From the NCBI GenBank assembly GCA_947627325.1, contig CANQVO010000005.1, positions 98,876 to 162,875 on the forward strand: 64,000 nt of DNA, given 5' to 3'. The position numbers and the translations under genes are program-made. Positions 50,656 through 58,700 of the stretch are shown in pieces; positions within the stretch are counted from its first letter, which is position 1; each line of letters opens with the position of its first letter. Source of the DNA: an uncultured Oscillospiraceae bacterium. GTDB lineage: Bacteria > Bacillota > Clostridia > Oscillospirales > Oscillospiraceae. Under the pieces are notes generated by a model that saw nothing but the letters and a program-made list of their open reading frames with translations, ran no database searches and was not told the origin of the DNA.

Positions 50656-50698
50656 ACACCGCTCTTTGTCCGCTGGACACAGGGCGGTGTAAATTTTT
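50656..50698 (+). terminator. Terminator
   Basis: ACACCGCTCTTTGTCC against GGACACAGGGCGGTGT with loop GCT and a following AAATTTTT. Confidence 0.75.
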
Positions 50699-50717
50699 GG
50701 ACAAGGAGGAACCGGCT

Positions 50718-51017
50718 ATGGAGCATACACCCTTTGAGTACGGCGGGCTGCACTTTATCCCGGAACGGCGGTTTGAACCGCAGGGCCAATACCACCGCCG
50801 AATACCGTTGTCCCGCATGGGACAGGAAGCGGAGGCAGACCTATTCCCCGGCGAGTTCGCCTACTCCCACGGCGGCTTTTATGAAGCGGCCACCGTAAAA
50901 GACTGTGACATTTTCCGCTGTGTGGAGAATGGGCGGCTGTACGTCCCCTGCGAGGACGGCTTGCGGCCCTATGATGAAAGGCCCGACCCGGAGAGGGGGC
51001 GTGAGCATGAACGCTGA
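50718..51017 (+). CDS. Hypothetical element protein
   Basis: 99 residues, soluble, rich in Arg, Glu and aromatic residues; two Cys (KDCDIFRCVENG). AAGGAGG precedes ATG. Its end overlaps the PP-loop gene by 11 bases, suggesting one operon. Not recognised. Confidence 0.72.
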   Translation: MEHTPFEYGGLHFIPERRFEPQGQYHRRIPLSRMGQEAEADLFPGEFAYSHGGFYEAATVKDCDIFRCVENGRLYVPCEDGLRPYDERPDPERGREHER

Positions 51018-51810
51018 CGGCAAGAAGCCCATAGAGGGCAGCTACCACGCCGTTTCCCTCTCAGGGGGTAAGGACAGTACGGCCATGCTCCTGCTGATGA
51101 TCGAACGGGATATGCCCATCGACGTGGTATTGACCGCCGATACCGGCATGGAGTTCCCGGAAATGTATGAGCATATGCAAAAGCTGGACGACCTGCTCTA
51201 CCGGGAGCGCGGCATCCACATCACTACCCTGCGGCACCCCAGGGGCTTTGAATGGCTCATGTTTGAGGAACCGAAGGTGAAGCAGTCCAGCATTGAGAAC
51301 CGGCAAAGGCTGGGGGTGTCCCTCTATGGAAACGGCTGGCCCGGTGCCCGTGTGCGCTGGTGTACGGGCCAGTTAAAAACACACCTTATCCACAAAGAGG
51401 TGAACCGGCTGAAAAAAGAGCGGAACGCCCTGCACTATGTCGGGATCGCCGCCGACGAGCCGAAGCGCATCAAGGACGACCAATATCCCCTGGTGGATTG
51501 GGGCATCACCGAAGCCGAAGCCTTGCAGATCAGCTATGACCGGGGCTTTGATTGGGGCGGACTGTATCAAATATACAACCGCTGTTCCTGCTGGTGCTGT
51601 CCCCTCCAACGGATCGGGGAGCTGAAAAAACTGCGTGCCCATCACCCTGAATTATGGGCGCGGCTCCGGGAACTGGACAGGCGGGCTATCGCGCAGTTTG
51701 GACGCAACCCCCTGGGGCAATTCACAAAAAATTGGACAGTAGAACAGTTAGAGCGGAGATTTGCCAATGAGGACAGGCAAATCTCCGTTTCTGTTAGAGG
51801 GGAGCGATAA
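51007..51810 (+). CDS. Orphan PP-loop ATPase (PAPS reductase/DndC-like)
   Basis: 267 residues of the adenine nucleotide alpha-hydrolase superfamily. The PP-loop SGGKDST is at 19-25, followed by TADTGMEFPEMYEH. Conserved cysteines occur in RWCTGQLKTH and in the cluster RCSCWCCPLQR, suggestive of an iron-sulfur site as in PAPS reductases and DndC/SspD. No Dnd, Ssp or assimilatory sulfate genes are adjacent, so the substrate is unknown; nucleic acid or cofactor thiolation or an antirestriction role are possibilities. A hairpin at 51754-51787 lies inside the 3' end. Confidence 0.87.
   Translation: MNADGKKPIEGSYHAVSLSGGKDSTAMLLLMIERDMPIDVVLTADTGMEFPEMYEHMQKLDDLLYRERGIHITTLRHPRGFEWLMFEEPKVKQSSIENRQRLGVSLYGNGWPGARVRWCTGQLKTHLIHKEVNRLKKERNALHYVGIAADEPKRIKDDQYPLVDWGITEAEALQISYDRGFDWGGLYQIYNRCSCWCCPLQRIGELKKLRAHHPELWARLRELDRRAIAQFGRNPLGQFTKNWTVEQLERRFANEDRQISVSVRGER
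51754..51787 (+). terminator. Intragenic hairpin with short T-run
   Basis: CGGAGATTTGCC and its exact complement with a 10-base loop, then TTTCTG, inside the last 60 bases of the PP-loop gene. May attenuate transcription of the genes after it. Confidence 0.55.
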
Positions 51811-51812
51811 TC

Positions 51813-51992
51813 ATGGGTAAGGAAAAAGACGTGGGCAAGGAGTTGTCCGGGATGCTGCGGGGTGTTCCGCCGCAAAACATCTTGATCTCGTTTGACGATA
51901 AGCCCGCCAAGTCCCTGGCAGATCATGTGAAGGAGCAAGAGGAACAGGCCCGCCAGAAGAAGCGCAGGCCGCGTGACGACCGGGAGAGGTGA
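51813..51992 (+). CDS. Small charged element protein
   Basis: 59 residues; opens MGKEKDVGKELSGMLRGVPPQN and ends in an Arg/Lys/Glu/Asp-rich tail. It starts 2 bases after the PP-loop stop behind GAGGGGAG and its stop is 5 bases before the next ATG. No function recognised; likely translated with its neighbours. Confidence 0.72.
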   Translation: MGKEKDVGKELSGMLRGVPPQNILISFDDKPAKSLADHVKEQEEQARQKKRRPRDDRER

Positions 51993-51997
51993 TGGTA

Positions 51998-52591
51998 ATG
52001 CCAGACGAGAAACGGATGATTGAAAATTTTGAGATCATCCACTCGCTTCAGATCGGGGCGCGTGAGGTGGTGGTGGGCGTCAGCCCGGAGCAGGAGTTCA
52101 TGTGCTGCTTCTGCACCCAGGACGGGATAAACGAGTATTGCACCGAGGCGATGGCAAGCAACGACTACCTGGAGATCATGGAGCTTTATGCGGACAGACT
52201 GAAAGGACAGGTGGCGGTATTGCAGGCCCAGCGCAAGACCCTCCATATACCGCTGGACTTACTGAACAGCGAACAGTGTTTTCCGCTGAATGACAGCGAC
52301 GACATCACCGGCAAGGTGGTGGCAGTCAAGCCAAGTTCTCTCCGCTATGAGTACCGTCGGGCGGACTGCCAGCTTATCCTTGTGACGAATGGCAGCGGGG
52401 CGCGGGGCTATTCACGGGGCACGTCGGTCTATGGTATCAACGTGTTCACAGGTCGTAGAGCTGGCCGGTGGGAGCGTATGGATGTTTTAGGAGAGGTCAG
52501 GCCGGAGTGTATGCCGCAGTGGGCGAAAGACCATTTGCAGGTCATCCAGCGGGAGCGGGCGCTGGAAAGAGGCGGGCATGATACCCGGTAA
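51998..52591 (+). CDS. Hypothetical element protein
   Basis: 197 residues, soluble; starts MPDEKRMIENFEIIHSLQIG. The N-terminal half carries CCFCTQDG with three close Cys and a helical segment YLEIMELYADRL; the C-terminal half is a different, beta-rich region. ATG 51998 was preferred over GTG 51989 and ATG 51992 because GAGAGG lies 8 bases upstream and homologues I recall start with a similar xDEKR sequence. Function unknown. Confidence 0.78.
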   Translation: MPDEKRMIENFEIIHSLQIGAREVVVGVSPEQEFMCCFCTQDGINEYCTEAMASNDYLEIMELYADRLKGQVAVLQAQRKTLHIPLDLLNSEQCFPLNDSDDITGKVVAVKPSSLRYEYRRADCQLILVTNGSGARGYSRGTSVYGINVFTGRRAGRWERMDVLGEVRPECMPQWAKDHLQVIQRERALERGGHDTR

Positions 52592-52610
52592 AGAAAGGAG
52601 AGTGACGTTT

Positions 52611-53564
52611 ATGGAACTGACTATGCGGCCCGCGACCCCCACCGAGCGGCTTTACGCCTATGAACAGAGTGGGCGAATTGGCAAACGGTGCGGTAATCCG
52701 GGCTGTTTGTGGGGTGAGTTGGACAGCAGCGGCTCTATCTTCCTTAAAAATTGGCAGACTTTTGATCGTTCCCAAAATACGCCGGAGTTCAAAGCGGAGT
52801 TCAACACCGTGCTTGATGTGCTCCGTTTTGACGCACAGTACGGCCATGTGCTGAAAAACCGCTCCACAATGCGCGTCTACTGCCTCGACCACTCGGAGGG
52901 GAGTTTCCGCAACGGATATGAGTATGCGTTCCGGGCCGACACCCAGGACTATTCCTACCTGATCCGCTGTATACCGCTTGGGGATGATAACCACAATCAT
53001 GTTCACATCTACCCCTATCGCCGGGAGTGCCTTGACCGGCACATGAAACAGGCTGAAAAGGGCATCCGTTTCATTACCCCCGACGGCAAGGAGAAATTCA
53101 GGGTGGCGGACGGCGATATGGTGCGGATCATTGTCAGCGAAGGCGCAGGCCGTGACCGCATGGCCCGGTATGTCGATGACTGCCATGCGGAAATTGGCGG
53201 CAGCTTTTACCATATCCGAGAGTTTGCGGAGTGGATGAAAGACAGTAACAGCAAGGTTATTCCTCTGCGCTCTACCTTGCCGGAAAAGTGCTATGCTGTG
53301 CTGCCCAGCGGCGATGAGATCATCATTATCAAGCACGGCGAGGACGGTTATTTCCACATTGGAAAATACAGCCATGACCGTACCCACGCACAGGCCATCG
53401 CGGACGAATACAACGGGCAACTCAACGTGACCAGGGCACAGGCGGCGGCTATGCTGGCCGGTTCCATGTTCGGCTGGGAAGTTCCCGCCGCTGACCCGAA
53501 GAACTATGATGAACAGGGACGGCCTATCAAGCCCAAACACCACGACAGGGGCGACACCCGGTAG
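52611..53564 (+). CDS. Large-polyvalent-protein-associated (LPD28-like) element protein, copy 1
   Basis: 317 residues; paralogue of the next gene, with the same length and aligned motifs: MELTxxxATPxERLY at the start, GIRFITPxxxEKFRVADGD in the middle, YHIREFAEWM, and AQAAAMLAGSMFGWE to DPKNYDEQG at the end. The middle part (YVDDCHAEIG plus YHIREFAEWM) resembles the LPD28 domain of mobile-element polyproteins; that name is from memory. AGAAAGGAGA is upstream of ATG. Cytosolic; role unknown. Confidence 0.8.
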   Translation: MELTMRPATPTERLYAYEQSGRIGKRCGNPGCLWGELDSSGSIFLKNWQTFDRSQNTPEFKAEFNTVLDVLRFDAQYGHVLKNRSTMRVYCLDHSEGSFRNGYEYAFRADTQDYSYLIRCIPLGDDNHNHVHIYPYRRECLDRHMKQAEKGIRFITPDGKEKFRVADGDMVRIIVSEGAGRDRMARYVDDCHAEIGGSFYHIREFAEWMKDSNSKVIPLRSTLPEKCYAVLPSGDEIIIIKHGEDGYFHIGKYSHDRTHAQAIADEYNGQLNVTRAQAAAMLAGSMFGWEVPAADPKNYDEQGRPIKPKHHDRGDTR

Positions 53565-53601
53565 AGGCCACCTGTTGACAAAACCTTTTACCAATATCTC
53601 C

Positions 53602-53638
53602 GAGCGCGGCTATCAGCAAGAAGCTGGTGGCCGCGCTC
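53602..53638 (+). repeat. Hairpin between the tandem paralogues
   Basis: GAGCGCGGC and GCCGCGCTC with inner CAGC/GCTG pairs. Not followed by T-run; may reduce or tune read-through from copy 1 to copy 2. Confidence 0.6.
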
Positions 53639-53660
53639 TATTGATAAGGAGTGTGACATT

Positions 53661-54614
53661 ATGGAATTGACGTTTCAGGCCGCTACCCCTGCGGAGCGGC
53701 TTTACACCGCCCGCCAGAGTACGCAGATCGCGGGCCAGACCGGGAGCATCGGCCACCTACGGGCCGACATGGGCGGGGACGGCAAGGGCTTTTTCCCCAA
53801 GTGGAGCAGTCACCGGGAGAACCTGGACACCGAGGAATTTCAGCAGGAGTTGGAGGGCGTCATGGAGGCCCTGGTGGGCGACGAGCAGTACGGCGGCTTT
53901 TTGAAAAGCCGGGACGCCATGCGGGACTTCTGCCAGGGGCACCCGGAGAGCGGCTTTAACGACGGCTTTGCGTTCGGCTTCCGGGCGGACACGGCGCAGT
54001 ATGCCTACCTGATACGGCTGCAACCCTACAAGGGGGAGGAAAACCTGTTCATCTACTGCTACCGCCGGGATTGGCTGGACAGCCACATGAAACAGGCTGA
54101 GAAGGGCATCCGCTTTATTACCCCGCACTATGATGAAAAATTCAGGGTTGCGGACGGTGACAGTGTGCGGATCAGGTGTCAGGATGGGCGGGTGCTTGAC
54201 CGGGTATGCCGGTATATCGACGAGTGCCATGTGGAGGTGGGCACCGGCTGGGACAACCTCTACCATATCTGCCAGTTTGCCGAAATGATGGAGCGCAACG
54301 GCAACTCCGTTATCCCCCTCAGAAATTCCCTGCCTGCGGTGTGCTACGGCAAGGTGCCGGAGAAGCGGGCCATCGTCATGTTTGAGCGGGGCTTTGACGG
54401 CTACCGCTCCGCGTCCTTTGCGACAAAGGGCCGCACCAGCCAGAAGCTGGTGGACGAGCTGAACGGCGAGTTGGGCGTGACCAAGGCACAGGCGGCGGCT
54501 ATGCTGGCCGGGGCCATGCGGGGCTGGGCCGACCCCGCCGCCGACCCGAAGAACTACGACGAGCAGGGCCAGTCCATCAAGCCCAGGCACCGGGACAGGG
54601 GTGATGCCAGATGA
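53661..54614 (+). CDS. Large-polyvalent-protein-associated (LPD28-like) element protein, copy 2
   Basis: 317 residues, tandem paralogue of the preceding gene. Shared blocks include MKQAEKGIRFITP, EKFRVADGD, RYIDECHVEVG/YVDDCHAEIG and LNGELGVTKAQAAAMLAG. This copy has more G/C-ending codons than copy 1, so the duplication is old or the copies came from different elements. AAGGAG precedes ATG. Its stop overlaps the next start (ATGA). Confidence 0.8.
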   Translation: MELTFQAATPAERLYTARQSTQIAGQTGSIGHLRADMGGDGKGFFPKWSSHRENLDTEEFQQELEGVMEALVGDEQYGGFLKSRDAMRDFCQGHPESGFNDGFAFGFRADTAQYAYLIRLQPYKGEENLFIYCYRRDWLDSHMKQAEKGIRFITPHYDEKFRVADGDSVRIRCQDGRVLDRVCRYIDECHVEVGTGWDNLYHICQFAEMMERNGNSVIPLRNSLPAVCYGKVPEKRAIVMFERGFDGYRSASFATKGRTSQKLVDELNGELGVTKAQAAAMLAGAMRGWADPAADPKNYDEQGQSIKPRHRDRGDAR

Positions 54615-55165
54615 CCGAGCAGAAGCACCGTATTTGGAGCGACCTTGACCTGGACTACGAGGAATGGCGGGCCGATTTGGAGGCTGACTACCCGGAGCTG
54701 ACCGAGGACGAGCGCATGATGCTGATGCACGAGATCAACGGCGGCTATCTGGACGATGAGCGGGCCAACCTGAATATCCAGCTTGACCAGCCCATCTTGA
54801 TTATTGCCGACCTGGGCCTTTGGACGGGGCGGCACATGGGCTACAAGGAGATTGCCAGCGGCAACATCCGGGACTGCCTTTACAGTGACCGGGGCATTGA
54901 CTTCTCCACCTGGTACGTTGACAGGCTGGGCGACCTGCGCTGTGACGCCATCCACCACGACGGCACCAATCACCTGCTTTACCGCACCTACAAACCCGGA
55001 GTGACGGAATCGCAAATCGACCTGCTGAAAGAAAAACTTTATTACGGAACGGCTACCCGCGCCGATATTACCAGGATCACCCGCAGGCTGGGTGACGAGA
55101 TCGGCAAGGTTTACGGCTGGGACTTTCCCCAGCGTGGACGGCAGGCTGTGTCCGTGGAAAGGTAG
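54611..55165 (+). CDS. Hypothetical element protein
   Basis: 184 residues, acidic N-terminus (about 1-45) then a compact domain with ILIIADLGLWTGRHMGYKEI, RDCLYSD and HHDGTNHLLYRTYK, followed by a helical C-terminus. Overlaps the preceding gene by 4 bases and is followed 7 bases later by another, so part of one translation-coupled string. No enzyme motif recognised. Proteins with this central block recur in Firmicutes ICEs by memory. Confidence 0.8.
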   Translation: MTEQKHRIWSDLDLDYEEWRADLEADYPELTEDERMMLMHEINGGYLDDERANLNIQLDQPILIIADLGLWTGRHMGYKEIASGNIRDCLYSDRGIDFSTWYVDRLGDLRCDAIHHDGTNHLLYRTYKPGVTESQIDLLKEKLYYGTATRADITRITRRLGDEIGKVYGWDFPQRGRQAVSVER

Positions 55166-55172
55166 GATTATT

Positions 55173-55487
55173 ATGGCGCAAATTCCCCCGGTCAAATTGG
55201 AGGTACATCCCTCCATGTTCGACCTGATGATGACCGTTCTGGCGGATAACGCCGCCAACGCCCCCTATGAGAGCGTCCGCCTCGGCGCGGAGGACTTAAT
55301 GGAGAAGCGTATGCGCTTCTCCCGGCTCTACCCCGGCACGGGCGGCGACTCCTATGCCAGCGTCCGTATGTATGAGAAAGAAGCCGCCGAACTGATCTGG
55401 CAGCTCCTTTTGTCTGCCATCGGCAAATACGATGTGGGCGAGGAATACCACAAAAAGCTGAAAAACGGTGGTGGGGGCCATGACTGA
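55173..55487 (+). CDS. Hypothetical element protein
   Basis: 104 residues, helical; starts MAQIPPVKLEVHPSMFDLMM. ATG has AAAGGTAGGA upstream. Ends with a Gly/His tail overlapping the next gene by 8 bases. No family recognised. Confidence 0.72.
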   Translation: MAQIPPVKLEVHPSMFDLMMTVLADNAANAPYESVRLGAEDLMEKRMRFSRLYPGTGGDSYASVRMYEKEAAELIWQLLLSAIGKYDVGEEYHKKLKNGGGGHD

Positions 55488-55773
55488 CGAGGCCCTGTGC
55501 GAGTACCTGAAAAAATACCGCCGTGGACAGGAAAGCGCGGCCTCCAGCAAGGAACTGGAGGCCGCGTTCCACGTCAAGGGGACGGAATTGCGGCGGGCCG
55601 TCAACCGCCTGCGCTGTGACGGCTATCCCATTTGCAGCGACGCCACCGGCTACTTCTATGCGGCACGTCAGTCCGAGGTCAGGGCCACCGTTGCCCAGCT
55701 TACCGGGCGCATTTCCAAAATTGCCGCCGCCACCAAGGGGCTGCTGAAATCTTATAAGGAACAGGAGGGATAA
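55480..55773 (+). CDS. Small winged-helix-like element protein
   Basis: 97 residues. The stretch SSKELEAAFHVKGTELRRAVNRLRCDGYPICSDATGYFYA reads like a winged helix-turn-helix with a beta-hairpin, as in primosome or replication initiator helper domains; the C-terminal part is a basic helix. Starts inside the preceding gene and ends 3 bases before the giant gene, to which translation is coupled. Possible DNA-binding helper; function not shown. Confidence 0.75.
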   Translation: MTDEALCEYLKKYRRGQESAASSKELEAAFHVKGTELRRAVNRLRCDGYPICSDATGYFYAARQSEVRATVAQLTGRISKIAAATKGLLKSYKEQEG

Positions 55774-55776
55774 ATC

Positions 55777-58700
55777 GTGGCTAAAAAATTGGAATCCATT
55801 GTCCGGCTTGCGGCGCAGACCGCCCATCAGATCTCCGCCAACAGCGGGAACTATATGGCGTTCCTGACTACCGCCGCCCACAACTTCAAGTATAATTTCC
55901 GCGACCAGCTTTTGATCTACGCCCAAAAGCCGGACGCCACCGCCTGCGCTCAGATCGACTTCTGGAACAAGTATGGCCGGTGGGTGAACCGGGGCACCAC
56001 GGGGATCGCCCTGCTGGTGGACACCGACCGGGGCTATAAGCTGCGGCACGTCTTTGATATGTCCGACACCAACAGCCGGGAGGGGCGCACCATCCCCATC
56101 TGGCAGATGAAGCCGCAGTACGAGGGGCCGGTGGCGGAGGCGTTGGAAAACAGCTATGGGGAGTTTGCCGACAAATCCGACTTTGCCGAGTGCCTGTTAC
56201 AGACGGCGAAGGTCATCGTGGAGGACAACTTTGGCGACTACTACACCGAGCTTTGCCGTGTCAAAGAGGGCAGTCTGCTGGAAGAACTGGACGACCTCAA
56301 CACGGAGCAGTGGTTTAAGGGGCTGCTGGAAAACAGCGTGGCCTATATCATGCTGACCCGGTGCGGTATCGACCCCCAGGAGTATTTCAGCGGCGAGGAC
56401 TTTGCCCACGTCTTTGACTTCAACACCCCGGAAACCCTGTCCATCCTGGGCGGCGCTGTCAGCGACATTTCCGAAATGCCCCTGCGTGAGATCGCCAGCA
56501 CGGTGCGGAATCTGTACCGGGAGGAACAAGAGCAAAATCGCACATTTGCCGGAAACGCCGACAGACGGTATAATGGCGGCAGAACAAGTGAAAGGAGCGT
56601 TGGACATGGAGCTGACGTACAGAACCGAGGGCGATTATCAACTGCCCAACCTGGAAGCGCCGGAGGCCCCGAAGGTAGGAAAATATGGGATGCTGCGGCG
56701 CAGTTACCTTCGGACGCACAGGAACGGCTACTACACGGGGATGCAGTTGAGCGGCAGACTGAACGCCCATCTGGAGAAGATCGACCGGGAGGCCACCAAG
56801 ATGGTGGAGCGGCTGACGGCGCAGATGGCGCGGGAACAGGGCGTGACGGAGGAACTGAAAGCGTCCGACGAGATGAAGTGGGTGGGCATGATGAACAACA
56901 TCAAGGCAGCGGCGGAGGAAGTGGCGCTGACGGAGCTGGTCTACACCGACGTGTAAGCGGCACCCTTCCCACCGGGGAAGAACCGCCGCAGGCCCCCATC
57001 GACTGGACGGCAGTAGGCCCCACAGGGCTGAAAATCAGTCACCACGACTTTAACGCCCGTTCCGAAGTCCCCTATTATCATGAGGACAGCGAAAAGACCG
57101 AACTGCTCCGCACCTGTGACGCACTCAAAAACGACCGGGTAGAAATCGCCGCCTTCTTTGCCGAACATTCGGACAACAAAGAGCGCGGCGATTTTATCAA
57201 GGCTTTTTTTGATAATACCCTGATTGAGAAAATCCTTGAAAACGGCCAGCGGGCGGGCTACTGTGCATGGGATGATGTACTGCATATCTGGCGCGGCTCA
57301 TGGCAAAAGCCGGAGAAGGAGGTATATCTGCGGTGGCCCTCTGTTGCCGATACCATCTATGGGATGATCCTGCTTGACAAGTGGCTTGACCCGGACGAGC
57401 GGCCCCTCCCCAGCGAAGCGGAGCAAATCTCCTTCATTGAACAGGCCGAAGCGGAAAAGGCTTCGGCCTTTACCATTCCCCAGGAGGCCATTGACTATAT
57501 CCTGTGCGGCGGGAGCGGCATATCCCAGGGCAAGTACCGCATCCTTGAGCAATTCCAGAAAAACGAGGGCAAGCAGGAAAATATCAAATTCCTGCGGGAT
57601 GAGTACGGCGTTGGTGGGCACTCTGACGCCATCCCCGGCAGCGGTTATTGGGAAGATCACGACGGCAAGGGTATCACTATCTCCCGCGACTATGGCGACC
57701 CTGACGGCAAATTCCTGTTGTCCTGGGCCAAGGTGGAGAAGCGCATCGGGGAGCTGATCGCCGCCGACCGCTATCTGAACCGGGCTGAAAAAGAATACTA
57801 CCCGGCATATCAGGCTCAGGTGGAGGAACGGGAAGCACGCTGGAGAATTGCAGATGAAATCCGCTCTATCATCGACGATTATGTGGACTTTAAGACCCAG
57901 CTTGGCGAAAAGGAACAATGTGCGGAGGCCTTGTTTGCCAGAACTTGTACGCACAGTTTTGGGGTGGGAGATAAGAAAAACTATGTTTTGACAATGGAGG
58001 GCAGCTTTGTTCTTCCTACCCTACGGGACGCCATGCAGACCATCATCGAGGATAACACCCACCTGACAGAGCGGTGCGAGGCCATGCTTGCCGAGCTGAA
58101 CGGCCCCCTGGCCGCGCCGCTGGAACCGACCTATGAGGAACTGAACCCGCCGCCCCCGCCAAAGAAGGAATACCGCTTTGCCTTGGGTGACACCGTGTAC
58201 CTGGGGGCGCAGGAGTATGAGCTGCTGGCCTTTGACGAGCAGACCGTCCGGCTCTTTGACCCGGCGTTTCCCATTTTCAATAAGGAACTGCCACGCGAGG
58301 AATTTGACCGCCTGCTGGCGGAGAACCCCCTCAATGACCGTTTGCTTCGGCTGGTGGAGGATGTGCCCCCCGCTGTTGATACGGTGGAGCCTGACATCCC
58401 CGGTTATGACCTGGGTTTTGGGCATCTGGGTAACGGCGTGACAGTGTGGAACCGGCTGGAACTGCGGGACGGCGATTACAAGACTATCGCCCATATCGCC
58501 CCCGACCGAACCGTGACCTACTATGAGGACGGTCTGCCGGAGGATGTGCTGGCGCAGATCGAAGAATTTGCCGCCACCTCCACCATGACCATTTCCGCCA
58601 CCCAGGACGCCCCCGTGTTCTCCACCCCGCCGCTGGTGCGGGAGCCTGCCGTGACCCCCGTCCCGCAGCCTGTGCCTGACAGCGGCAGGTTTTGGGACGC

